A stretch of 43,183 nt of DNA. Source: Cytophagales bacterium Ga0077538. Lineage in GTDB: Bacteria; Bacteroidota; Bacteroidia; Cytophagales; Cyclobacteriaceae. The stretch spans positions 1 through 43,183 of the forward strand of contig LNEN01000115.1 of assembly GCA_001464155.1 (NCBI GenBank), written 5' to 3'. The notes beneath the pieces were generated by a model. The model saw nothing but the letters and a program-made list of their open reading frames with translations, searched no databases and was not told the origin of the DNA. The position numbers and the translations under genes were made by a program. Below, piece after piece: positions 32,503-40,768 of the stretch. Each line of letters starts with the position of its first letter. Positions within the stretch are counted from its first letter, which is position 1.

Positions 32503-34842
32503 ATGCCTAAAACATCCTTGCTTATCTTCCTGCTAGCTATAAGTTTGCTTGCAGCCCTCCCTGTAACTTTCGTAAACGGCCAAACACAAAAACCAAAGAT
32601 CGGACTTGTGTTGAGTGGCGGAGGCGCGAAGGGCATTGCTCACGTTCGTGTACTGCAAGTGCTCGATTCCCTAGGGATTGTTCCGGATTACATTGCCGGC
32701 ACGAGTATGGGGTCTGTTGTAGGAGCGCTGTACGCTTCCGGTTATACAGGCAATCAGATAGATTCGCTCACAAAACTCATCGAATGGCACAAGCTATTTT
32801 CTAACTCCCTCACTTTTGATGAAATCAATATTGAAGAGAAAGATGAGTTCGGTCGTTATATCTATGAACTACCTATGAAAGGACTCAGTCCCCAATTTCC
32901 ATTAGGGGTGGTGGAAGGCCAGCACATTGAAGAACTCTTGGCTACGCTCTTTTTTCCGGTGAATACGATTACCGACTTTAATAAATTACCCACACCGTTT
33001 TTATGTGTAGGAGCAGATATTGTTAAAGGAGAGCCTGTTATTCTTCGCAAAGGAAGTTTGGCTGCAGCAGTCCGTGCGAGCATGTCAATCCCTACTGTTT
33101 TTTCACCGGTTCGTATTGATGGAAAATTATTAGTAGACGGTGGTGTCTTTATGAATTTACCGGTTACCTATTGTCGTGAAATGGGTGCGGATTACATTAT
33201 TGCTGTGGACGTGGGAGGTGGACTCTACAAAGAAGAAGAATTGGCTTCTGCTGCTACGATGCTGGTGCAGACTACCTTCCTCGCTGGAAACATAAGTTAC
33301 CAACAAGAGAAGGCAAAGAGCGATATTTTTGTGGATGTTGTGAAACACCTTCAGTTCGGCACCATGGATTTTGAAGAAGGCGAATCCATCATGCAAAGTG
33401 GCGACAAAGCAGTGAAGGAATCCATGCAAGAATTGGTGGATTTGTCAAAACGAATGAGAGCCTTTCCGAAGCGTCAGGTAAAACGAATTAGCCGTGTTCA
33501 GAATAAATACCGCTTACAGACTATTCAGTTAGATGGTATTAGTAAAGATAATCAAGAGTTTGTCTTGAATCGCTTTGGATGGAAATCTGGCGACTTGGTA
33601 AGTCGTGATCAGATAACACAAAGTGTTCACAAATTATTGGGCACACGATTGTTTGATAAGATTAGTTATACCATTGAAGGCGACTCTATTGAATCCGTGT
33701 TGACACTGCGCGCGAGGGAAAAATTACCCAACGCTCTTAAGTTCGCCATCCATTATGACAATGAGCGAGGTGCAGGCCTTATTTTAAATTTCACCAAGCG
33801 GAATTTTTTGATACCCTCTTCCCGTCTGGTAACAAGTATTGACCTGGCCGAAAATCCAAGAGCGCGTTTAAACTACTTCTATTATGTGGGTAAGAAATCA
33901 CGTTGGTGGCATCAAACCGAATTATATGGTGAGAATGTGGAGCTGAATACCTTCGTGGATGGCACACCAGTGCCCGATGTTATCAGCCGTTATTTTTCTG
34001 CAACAACTCAACTCAATTATTCTATTGATCAAAACAGGTATTGGGGGTTTGGTGGTTTCTGGCAGTGGAATCAACTGAAGCCAAAAATTGACCCACGGAC
34101 AGAAGTAGATCCTGAGGAATTTGATATTGTTAAGTACAATCTACAAACCATGGGAGCGCGTGTGCACTACCATGTCAACACCACAGATAAAGTTTTTTTC
34201 CCAACCAGAGGTACTTGGCTAAAGGTGGAAGCACTCGGTAATTTTGGGAATCCTGCCAATGCCTTATTGTATATCAATACCATCGACACAACCTTTGATT
34301 ATACGATAGATGGGAATATTCAAAATTACTTACGGTTGAGTTTGCGAGTTCAAAGAAATATCGTGCTGGGTTCCAAAGCTTCTTTGCAAGTGAAGGGGCA
34401 ATTGGGCTTTACACAAGAGATGTCTGCTGATGCAGATAGATTTTCTGCGTATAGCTTTGCAGCGGGTGACTTTATTTCCGTAGGTGGGCAGCTGAATAGA
34501 CCACGCTCCACCAGCTTCACGTTCACAGGGTTGAAGGAGGCTGAAATTGCAGTGCCTCAACTGATGATGGTAGGCGCAAATTTTCAGTGGACCTTCGCCA
34601 AGAACATGTACCTGATTCCATCCGCTAATTTGTTGGCAGCTGGCTATGATTCATCCGACTACTGGCAATCACTCGATAATTTTAGTTTCTCCTCTGATAT
34701 CAAGGATAAGGCGTTTTATCAGTTTGGGTATGGCGTCACGGCTGCTTACATGTCTTTGTTGGGTCCGATCTCTTTTACAGTATCCAATGATTCAGAGATT
34801 CATACCCTGCGATGGTTTTTGAACATTGGTTTTCATTTGTAA
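32503..34842 (+). CDS. Patatin-like phospholipase fused to outer-membrane barrel
   Basis: From ATG 32503 (MPKTSLLIFLLAIS) 779 residues with a signal peptide (cleavage after about residue 26); the 25 codons upstream in frame are not signal-like. The patatin domain has the oxyanion loop SGGGAKGIAH (39-48), nucleophile Ser68 in GTSMG (66-70) and the dyad Asp212 in VDGG. A POTRA-like region follows (about 340-430), then a C-terminal beta-barrel of the Omp85/TamA type (about 430-779). The layout resembles Pseudomonas PlpD, which secretes its own lipase domain by a type V pathway; here no passenger release is implied by the sequence. Gram-negative outer membrane protein. Confidence 0.93.
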   Translation: MPKTSLLIFLLAISLLAALPVTFVNGQTQKPKIGLVLSGGGAKGIAHVRVLQVLDSLGIVPDYIAGTSMGSVVGALYASGYTGNQIDSLTKLIEWHKLFSNSLTFDEINIEEKDEFGRYIYELPMKGLSPQFPLGVVEGQHIEELLATLFFPVNTITDFNKLPTPFLCVGADIVKGEPVILRKGSLAAAVRASMSIPTVFSPVRIDGKLLVDGGVFMNLPVTYCREMGADYIIAVDVGGGLYKEEELASAATMLVQTTFLAGNISYQQEKAKSDIFVDVVKHLQFGTMDFEEGESIMQSGDKAVKESMQELVDLSKRMRAFPKRQVKRISRVQNKYRLQTIQLDGISKDNQEFVLNRFGWKSGDLVSRDQITQSVHKLLGTRLFDKISYTIEGDSIESVLTLRAREKLPNALKFAIHYDNERGAGLILNFTKRNFLIPSSRLVTSIDLAENPRARLNYFYYVGKKSRWWHQTELYGENVELNTFVDGTPVPDVISRYFSATTQLNYSIDQNRYWGFGGFWQWNQLKPKIDPRTEVDPEEFDIVKYNLQTMGARVHYHVNTTDKVFFPTRGTWLKVEALGNFGNPANALLYINTIDTTFDYTIDGNIQNYLRLSLRVQRNIVLGSKASLQVKGQLGFTQEMSADADRFSAYSFAAGDFISVGGQLNRPRSTSFTFTGLKEAEIAVPQLMMVGANFQWTFAKNMYLIPSANLLAAGYDSSDYWQSLDNFSFSSDIKDKAFYQFGYGVTAAYMSLLGPISFTVSNDSEIHTLRWFLNIGFHL

Positions 34843-34912
34843 GAATGTACCCAAGGGATTAAAGGGAGTCAGTTTGTTTTTCTTGGCTTGAGTATAGTGA
34901 GCAGTGATGGTT

Positions 34913-35278
34913 CTAAGCAGTGCGCAAAATTTTTTCCATTTTACGTCCCTTTGCTAATTCGTCTACCAACTTGTCTAAATACCGGACTTGTTGTGTTAAG
35001 GGATTTTCAATTTCTTCCACCCGGTAACCACAGATAATACCTGTGATGAGCTTGGCATTTGGATTTAGTCTTGCCTTTTGAAAGAGTGTTTCAAATGTTG
35101 CTTTTTCGTCTATGAGCTCTTTCACTTTCTTACTGTCGAAGCCGGTTAGCCATTCGATAACTTGGTGCAACTCTTCTTTTGTTCTTCCTTTCTTCTCCAC
35201 CTTTGCCAGGTACATGGGATAGACCGAAGCGAAGGTCATTTTGGCAATGCGCTCGTTGTGGGTGTTAGAGGTGTTCAT
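34913..35278 (-). CDS. DUF2200 family protein
   Basis: 121 residues, soluble. Matches my memory of DUF2200: MTFASVYPMYLAKVEKKGRT near the start, EVIEWLTGF-type centre, and LITGIICGYRVEEIENP plus VRYLDKLVDELAKGRKMEKI at the end. No function is known for the family. Basic and helical. 20 bp downstream of the DUF1801 gene in the same direction, so the two may share a transcript. Confidence 0.85.
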   Translation of the reverse strand: MNTSNTHNERIAKMTFASVYPMYLAKVEKKGRTKEELHQVIEWLTGFDSKKVKELIDEKATFETLFQKARLNPNAKLITGIICGYRVEEIENPLTQQVRYLDKLVDELAKGRKMEKILRTA

Positions 35279-35298
35279 GCCGTGTTGAATAGTGTTAA

Positions 35299-35697
35299 TT
35301 ACTCCTTCTGTTTTAAAAGTAAAACTCCTTTTCTCTTTACTATATTTTTATAGTCCCATTGAACTTCTCTTGATTTTTTCAACCAACGATTAAGGTCTTT
35401 AATATTGATTTCTTCAATACTTGTGTAGAAAATGGAAGCGTCTTTAAATTTTTTACCGATCACATTTAGTTTCGCCTCTTCAAAACTGGCACCGCTCCAA
35501 AATAGTAAACGCCAGCCAGCCTTCTGTTTACTATAGCCAACAATTGGATTACCCTCCAAAAACCAAACAGGATGTGCATGCCAGATTTTGCTTTCGGCTT
35601 CCTTCAGCACACTATCGATTGTGGTGGCCAGCAAGGCACACACTTGGTTATCAGGTTTTGGTTGACTGTTGTTATATGTTTCAATTTCACCATTCAT
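35299..35697 (-). CDS. DUF1801/YdhG-like small protein
   Basis: 132 residues. The core SKIWHAHPVWFLEGNPIVGYS and the following WRLLFWSGASF resemble the DUF1801 (YdhG/YjhG) family, cytosolic proteins of unknown role often next to DUF2200-like and MmcQ/YjbR genes. ATG 35697 is 26 bp downstream of the RidA gene. The C-terminal Lys-rich stretch is usual. No signal peptide. Confidence 0.75.
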   Translation of the reverse strand: MNGEIETYNNSQPKPDNQVCALLATTIDSVLKEAESKIWHAHPVWFLEGNPIVGYSKQKAGWRLLFWSGASFEEAKLNVIGKKFKDASIFYTSIEEINIKDLNRWLKKSREVQWDYKNIVKRKGVLLLKQKE

Positions 35698-35723
35698 GGA
35701 TATTGGAGAATTTGGTTGGGTTC

Positions 35724-36182
35724 CTACTTATCCGGAATCACCGCAATCGCTTCAATCTCTATCATGTATTCGGGATGAGCTAAAGCTTGTACACCTACTA
35801 AGGTACTCGCAGGAGGATTCTCTTTTGATAAGTATCCCTTGCGTACTTCCCGCACGATGTCAATATCTGAGGGTTTGTAGTTCACTACATAGGTGGTCAT
35901 TTTTACGATGTCTTCGAAATTGGCACCTGCATAGCGAAGGCAATAGCGCAAGTTCTCGTAAACCTGTTGTGTTTGTGCTTTTAAATCACCAGCACCTACA
36001 ATCTGACCTGCATCGTTCACAGACACCTGTCCTGAGATATACAATGTTTTCCCGGATGCACTTACGACCACGTGTGTATAGCCGCTTGGCTTTGTTCTGA
36101 ACGGATTCACAAATGATTTCTCTACTTGCGCCTCAACAGCAAGGGCAGCGAAGAGGAGAAGGAATAGAAGACTTGCTTTCAT
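35724..36182 (-). CDS. Exported RidA/YjgF-family protein
   Basis: From ATG 36182 (MKASLLFLLLFAALAVEAQ) 152 residues; ATG 36197 is also possible. A clear signal peptide ends at AQ, so the product is exported, unlike cytosolic RidA. The trimeric RidA fold is recognisable: ISGQVSVNDAGQIVGAGDLKA, QVYENLRYCLRYAGANFEDIVK, and the ending IEIEAIAV. In the usual active site a conserved Arg follows Pro in a PARS-type motif; here the region reads PPASTLVGVQAL and has no Arg, so imine deaminase activity is doubtful. Possibly a non-archetypal Rid with a ligand-binding role. Divergent from the DUF3052-like gene. Confidence 0.85.
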   Translation of the reverse strand: MKASLLFLLLFAALAVEAQVEKSFVNPFRTKPSGYTHVVVSASGKTLYISGQVSVNDAGQIVGAGDLKAQTQQVYENLRYCLRYAGANFEDIVKMTTYVVNYKPSDIDIVREVRKGYLSKENPPASTLVGVQALAHPEYMIEIEAIAVIPDK

Positions 36183-36276
36183 GGTTTTATTTTTCATGGT
36201 ACTTTGTGTGGAGTTATTCTAAACACTGCATCAGTTTTTGTGATGGAATTTAAAGCTATACGATAATAATAAGGAA

Positions 36277-36744
36277 ATGACACCACTCTTCAAAAAAATG
36301 AACTTTAAAGACCATGAGGCCATTTATGTTCTTCATGCACCTGATAGTTTTTTGCCTGAATTAAAGGAAATGGGTAAATCAACTGCAGTAAAGACTAGTT
36401 TGAAGGGTGCTAAACAGCTTCCATTTTTTATAGGCTTTGTTACTAAACAAAAGGAGGTTGACGAACTGGCAAAAGTAATCGGAACCTTGGTGCAAGCCGA
36501 TGAAGTGATTTGGTTTGCGTACCCGAAAGGAACTTCCAAAAAGTTTACCTGTGAGTTTAACCGCGATACCGGTTGGAAAGAGCTCGGTAAAATTGGATTT
36601 GAAGGCGTGCGGATGGTAGCGATTGATGAAGATTGGAGTGCCTTACGTTTCAGAAGAGCCGAGAACATTAAAACCATGAAACGCTCTTTCGCCATGAGTA
36701 AGGATGGGAAGGAGAAGGTGAAGAAGAGCTCGACTAAGAAGTAA
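36277..36744 (+). CDS. DUF3052-like small cytosolic protein
   Basis: 155 residues, no membrane helix or signal peptide. The central pattern (EVIWFAYPKGTSK) and the closing AIDEDWSALRFRRAE resemble DUF3052 and related small proteins in Actinobacteria and Bacteroidota, where no biochemical role is known. The C-terminal tail is Lys/Ser-rich (SKDGKEKVKKSSTKK). Divergent from ridA with a 94-bp spacer. Followed by the long gene-free region. Confidence 0.65.
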   Translation: MTPLFKKMNFKDHEAIYVLHAPDSFLPELKEMGKSTAVKTSLKGAKQLPFFIGFVTKQKEVDELAKVIGTLVQADEVIWFAYPKGTSKKFTCEFNRDTGWKELGKIGFEGVRMVAIDEDWSALRFRRAENIKTMKRSFAMSKDGKEKVKKSSTKK

Positions 36745-37504
36745 TTCCAGTAAAAGTTAATCCGCCTGACGATTGTTTACGAAGATGTTAATGGGTTGCC
36801 GTATTTCTTTACTTCCCTTACAATTGTCTGTAGTTCGATAGGTGGTTCATGTTGTTCTCCTAACATGTTACTTTCTTATTTCTTTGACTCATCTACTTGT
36901 ATCGGTATAATTTCTGGTTACTTAATGGCGTAGACAGTTTACTAGGTAGCTTTCGCATTTTTAGGAGTCGTTGCTACGCTTAGCTGAGAGCATGCTTTCT
37001 TTTAATTTGGTTGCTTTCCCAGTTTTCTCGGTTCGCTAATCTCTATTATGGGTAATGTATGATCTTGACTATAAGAAGACTTCTCCTTTACATGGAGGCC
37101 TTTCTAGATTGTCAGATAGCTTATTTTAGTTTATGAGTCGGCAATACGCTCATAAAGATCCAGCTTCTTCTTTGGGTGAAGGTCTGTATACTTTGCCAGA
37201 TAGGCTACTCAACACTTTTGATAGTCTGCACGCTTGTCTTGATGAAGCTTCCTATTTATGCAGGGGTAGGCACCATTCATCAGGCGGGCTACACCCTATA
37301 ATTTTTCGCCTCTATTCACGGTGCGTTGCTATGGTATGCTTCGCATTGGATAAATCTGCCTTGCCTGGTTTTATAAAGTAAGGGTGACTGATGGATGTCA
37401 GAGCGGTATGGACTCCGTTAAGTTGATGCCAGATGTTGTTTAGGTGTGAAACTGACCAGTTAATAAAATTGGAATAAAAACCTTCCTGTATATTCGCTCC
37501 ACTT
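36745..37504. other. Gene-free region of about 760 bp
   Basis: No convincing coding sequence. One short open frame at 37133-37381 (82 codons, +) matches no family I know and has an unlikely composition (many Ser, Arg, His, Cys). On the minus strand a frame rich in Lys, Glu and Ile carries stops about as often as chance. The plus strand is pyrimidine-rich over much of 36800-37130. Neither tRNA, CRISPR nor a clear hairpin array is seen. It may be a decayed gene, an unrecognised structured RNA or relic DNA. Confidence 0.6.
37469..37496 (+). promoter_or_regulatory. Possible promoter of the EamA transporter gene
   Basis: TTG at 37469-37471 and TATATTCG at 37489-37496 (one mismatch to TAnnTTTG) with 17 bases between, ending eight bases before the ATG. 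Confidence 0.4.
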
Positions 37505-38350
37505 ATGGAAAACCGAAAACACTTTGGGGCAGGGCTGCTCGCTTTTTTAATTTGGGGATTTTTTGCTTTTCCGCTGCGGGCGCTTTCTGACTATTCATCT
37601 GGGCAAATTCTATACTTTCGGATACTCAAGCAACTTTTGGAGGAAATTGCTTTGCTGAAAAGCTTCACGCGAGAAAAAAGAAATACACTGATTGTGCTGA
37701 CTTTAGCCGGAGGAGCTCTGCTTACGGTCAACTGGTTAACCTTTATTCATACCGTCAATAATATCAACATCAAAACAGCTTCCTTTTCGTATTTGGTTTG
37801 CCCGGTGTTGACAGCAGTATTGGGGAGTGTCTTATTGAAAGAGAAGCTCTCCAAGCAACAATGGTTGGCGGTAGTGTTGTGTGCGCTCAGTTGTGTTTTG
37901 ATTGGTATGGGGTCTGCTTTGGAGCTTGGCTTCAGTTTGCTGACTGCGCTCACCTACGCGCTGTATTTGATTACACAAAGAAGAAATCAAGGATTTGACA
38001 GAATCATTGTGTTGGGTGTACAGATAGTATTTGCCCTGCTTATTTTAAGTGCATTTCTTCCTGTATTGGTTTCAGAAATCCCAACAGCTCCCAAATTTTA
38101 TGTACTCATTGTTATTGTAGCAGTTGTGTTTACTGTACTCCCTCTGTTTCTCAACTTGTATGCTCTCAACAGGGTAAATGCAGCCACGATTGGTATTGTG
38201 ATGTATTTAAACCCTATTCTGAATTTTATTATTGCCCTTCTTTTTTTCAATGAGCATTTGGCGGGTATCCAAGTGCTTGGGTATGTGATTATTTTTATCG
38301 CCCTAATCATCTTTAATTACGCCTCCATCCTGAAGAGAGTTCAACGATAA
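37505..38350 (+). CDS. EamA/RarD-type transporter, probably missing TM2
   Basis: 281 residues, inner membrane, drug/metabolite transporter superfamily. RarD-like features: LIWGFFAFPLRALSD at the N-terminus, VNWLTFIHTVNNINIKTASFSYLVCP, and the second half ending in NPILNFIIALLFFNEHL. In the family, helix 2 follows the YFRI segment; here residues 40-60 read ILKQLLEEIALLKSFTREKRN, which is charged, so about 20-25 residues of helix 2 appear to be deleted in frame. Nine or so helices remain in place of ten. With an odd helix number the protein could not keep its normal topology, and it may be inactive. A possible promoter is seen just upstream. Confidence 0.85.
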   Translation: MENRKHFGAGLLAFLIWGFFAFPLRALSDYSSGQILYFRILKQLLEEIALLKSFTREKRNTLIVLTLAGGALLTVNWLTFIHTVNNINIKTASFSYLVCPVLTAVLGSVLLKEKLSKQQWLAVVLCALSCVLIGMGSALELGFSLLTALTYALYLITQRRNQGFDRIIVLGVQIVFALLILSAFLPVLVSEIPTAPKFYVLIVIVAVVFTVLPLFLNLYALNRVNAATIGIVMYLNPILNFIIALLFFNEHLAGIQVLGYVIIFIALIIFNYASILKRVQR

Positions 38351-38427
38351 AGGATCCAGTAATTTATGAATGCAGAGGATAAGGAGGTTCATAAAACTAA
38401 TTATTAACCTGCTTCTTAATGCTTCTG

Positions 38428-39240
38428 CTATTTCTCTATCTTCAACACGTAGATAAGCGGCCAGTATTTACCGGTAACTAACAGCGACTTAGTTCCCTCA
38501 TGCCAGGCAATCCCATTGAGCACATCCTGATTTGGATTGATCATGGCCGCTTGCCTTGTTAAAGGGGCTAAGTCTAAAAAACCTTCTACATTTCCGGTGG
38601 TGACATCAATCTTCGCAAGGAGATTAGTTTGCCATACATTGGCATAGATAAAGCCATCCATATATTCCAATTCATTCAAGGCCGTAACAGGTTTTCCATT
38701 GTAACTCACATTGAGCGACTTCGTTATGGACAAGGTCAGTGTATCTAAAAAGTGGAGTTTATCGGTGCCATCACTCATAATCAATTGTTGATTGTTGTGA
38801 GTAAGGCCCCAGCCTTCATTCGAATAATTAAATTCTTTTAACTTTTTAAAAGTTGTTAAGTCGTAAACAAAACCAATGTTGTTTTGCCAGGTAAGCTGAT
38901 AGATTTTGTTATTCAGAATGGTAATTCCTTCTCCGAAGAATTGAGCTGGCAGTTCTATTTTCCTTTCGGCTACTCCGGTCTTAATATCCACTACCCCAAT
39001 CCAGGAAGTGTTTTGTCCAGTGCTTTCGTACAATTGACCTTTGTGTATCGTGAAGCCTTGCGTGAAGGCCTTTACATCATGAGGCAAGCTTCGTTGTACG
39101 GTGTAAGAAATATAAGTAGTTTCATCAGCAGACTTCTCTTCCTTTTTACCCTTGCAGCCAGCGGCCAGGATCAAGCAAAAGAATATCAAAACAAGGGGAT
39201 GGCAGCAGATATTACTTGTGAGATGCGTGGGTTTAATCAT
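38428..39240 (-). CDS. Glutaminyl-peptide cyclotransferase (glutamine cyclotransferase) lipoprotein
   Basis: From ATG 39240 (MIKPTHLTSNICCHPLVL) 270 residues; the 27 codons upstream overlap the YjbR gene and are not signal-like. A lipobox LAAGC gives a membrane-anchored lipoprotein, and the mature part is the plant-type, five-bladed beta-propeller glutaminyl cyclase: HDVKAFTQGFTIHKGQLYEST, FGEGITILNNKIYQLTWQ, NEGWGLTHNN, LNELEYMDGFIYANVW and VLNGIAWHE, each a repeat landmark. It would convert N-terminal Gln to pyroglutamate on exported proteins in the periplasm. Follows the yjbR gene with a 13-bp gap. Confidence 0.92.
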   Translation of the reverse strand: MIKPTHLTSNICCHPLVLIFFCLILAAGCKGKKEEKSADETTYISYTVQRSLPHDVKAFTQGFTIHKGQLYESTGQNTSWIGVVDIKTGVAERKIELPAQFFGEGITILNNKIYQLTWQNNIGFVYDLTTFKKLKEFNYSNEGWGLTHNNQQLIMSDGTDKLHFLDTLTLSITKSLNVSYNGKPVTALNELEYMDGFIYANVWQTNLLAKIDVTTGNVEGFLDLAPLTRQAAMINPNQDVLNGIAWHEGTKSLLVTGKYWPLIYVLKIEK

Positions 39241-39253
39241 GGTAAATGGAAAA

Positions 39254-39595
39254 TTACTGAGTTCGGTAAAGTGAAGCCAGGGCCTTTGGCGCAACCGTGC
39301 AATAAGCAGTAGTGAGTGCATCGGTGAAAATATCCTTTCTTACCTTTTTTAATTCTACAATGGTCCAACCCTGCTTGCCCCATTTGTTGGGTACCGGAAA
39401 AATGATCCCCTCCCTGTTTTTGGAAAACACGGATTGGTCGACCTCGTTTAGTTTCAAAACTGCTCTTGCCTTTTTGTCATCAAGAGTAGCGAATATTTTC
39501 TTCCGAACGCGGAAAGCAGTCTTTTCAAAATGCGAATGCTCGTCTGTCTCTGCAAGAGCCAAGGAAAGTTTACGCATGGTATCCAGACTTACCAT
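39254..39595 (-). CDS. MmcQ/YjbR-family small protein
   Basis: 113 residues, soluble and basic. Recognised by SLALAETDEHSHFEKTAFRVRKKIFATL near the N-terminus (the family's conserved P.....H felt here as EHSHFEK), FPVPNKWGKQGWT and an ending LKKVRKDIFTDALTTAY. The fold resembles a double-wing DNA-binding or CyaY-like domain; no function is proven. Three bases after the LysM gene's stop and 13 bp before the cyclotransferase start, so probably in a three-gene operon. Confidence 0.85.
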   Translation of the reverse strand: MVSLDTMRKLSLALAETDEHSHFEKTAFRVRKKIFATLDDKKARAVLKLNEVDQSVFSKNREGIIFPVPNKWGKQGWTIVELKKVRKDIFTDALTTAYCTVAPKALASLYRTQ

Positions 39596-39598
39596 TTT

Positions 39599-40606
39599 TT
39601 ATTTGTACCAGGTCACTTCCACCATGAACTTAGGGTCAATGGCACTAAGGCGGTCATAGGCTGATTTAGAAATTTTGATGACAACTTTATCATTGCTTCC
39701 TGTATCAGGAAGTTGACCAATCACCCGAACAAACACCTCACGGTCATTCATCTGGTTTTTAATTTTTAAGATGGTGCCGGTAGGAGCCGTGCGATGCAGG
39801 GCCAGGTATTTTCGATTGCCTTGTGTTCCTTCGATTAATTCTGCCAGACCAGTTTCACGCACTTCCTTACCGTCTTTATACCCTTCTGAAATTTTGATGG
39901 GAGTCGAAACAACGGGCGTGGTATTCTGTGTTGATGAAGGATTGGTCGGGGAGGTTTTTACAGGTTCCTGAATAACAGGAGTAATCGCTACAGGTGTTGA
40001 AGAAACAGGTGCGGCCACTATGAGAGATTGTCCTAATTTCAGTTCGTTGGTGCTGAGACTGTTCCACTCTTTCAATTGTTCAATACTTACACCATATAGT
40101 TTTGAGATAGAGAAGAGTGTTTCTTTTGCTGCCACCGTGTGTACGCCTTTGGCGTTTTGCACAGGGGGTGAGTAAGTAGTGGTGGAGGTCTCACTTGGAA
40201 TACCTGATTTTTTCACCACAAGTTCTTGTCCCAGGGATAGGGATGTATCCGTTAAGCCGTTCAATTTTCGTAATTCATCTACCGTCAATCCATAGAGTTT
40301 GGCGATGGAATACATGGTTTCTTTTTCGGCCACAATGTGTTTCCCATTGCTGGCTGGTTTTTTAGGTGAACTCACGTAAGGCACTTTGAGTATCTGGCCA
40401 ATCTCCAGTCCTCCATCAGCGGTAGGGTTTTGTTGCAGAATCGCGTCTACTGTTGTTCCGTAGCGTTTTGAAATACCATAGAGCGTTTCTTTCAGTTCAA
40501 CGCGGTGTAAAACGAAGACTTTTCCATTGATTATTTCTTTACCGATGGAATCGGCCGGTGCTGAGTTAAAGGAAAGGGAAGTAATCAGGGTAATTAAGGC
40601 TATCAT
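39599..40606 (-). CDS. LysM-repeat protein with C-terminal RlpA-like double-psi barrel
   Basis: 335 residues. Signal peptide at the start (MIALITLITSLSFNSAPA), then three LysM peptidoglycan-binding repeats: about 29-78 (HRVELKETLYGISKRYGTTV), 90-133 (ETMYSIAKLYGLTVDELRK) and 152-193 (ETLFSISKLYGVSIEQLKE). A Ser/Thr/Pro-rich linker follows (195-240). The last 90 residues resemble the RlpA/DPBB domain (ALHRTAPTGTILKIKN, VFVRVIGQLPDTG), although the catalytic acid of lytic RlpA is not evident. Likely a periplasmic or outer-membrane-facing wall-binding protein. Divergent from the NfeD gene, with a 162-bp spacer. Confidence 0.9.
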   Translation of the reverse strand: MIALITLITSLSFNSAPADSIGKEIINGKVFVLHRVELKETLYGISKRYGTTVDAILQQNPTADGGLEIGQILKVPYVSSPKKPASNGKHIVAEKETMYSIAKLYGLTVDELRKLNGLTDTSLSLGQELVVKKSGIPSETSTTTYSPPVQNAKGVHTVAAKETLFSISKLYGVSIEQLKEWNSLSTNELKLGQSLIVAAPVSSTPVAITPVIQEPVKTSPTNPSSTQNTTPVVSTPIKISEGYKDGKEVRETGLAELIEGTQGNRKYLALHRTAPTGTILKIKNQMNDREVFVRVIGQLPDTGSNDKVVIKISKSAYDRLSAIDPKFMVEVTWYK

Positions 40607-40768
40607 ACGCTACAATCGAACAAATAAACGCTGTAAAATAACAAAGTAATATCAAAATACCGGCCAAAATGATTGGTGGAATTTAAAAAGTAAGCCTTGG
40701 TTTGGCGATGCTTGGCTCGTCAGGGAATATTTACCATCCTTTCTGTATTTTTAGGAAAAATCTCTCCT

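Noticed and set aside
36781-37320. Minus-strand frame with Lys/Glu-rich translation suggesting a decayed transposase or intron-encoded protein
   Set aside because: Stops occur about as often as expected by chance, and the composition is explained by the purine-rich strand. No catalytic motif or terminal repeats were seen.
37133-37381. 82-codon plus-strand open frame in the gene-free region
   Set aside because: Unlikely residue composition, no family resemblance, no promoter or ribosome-binding context.
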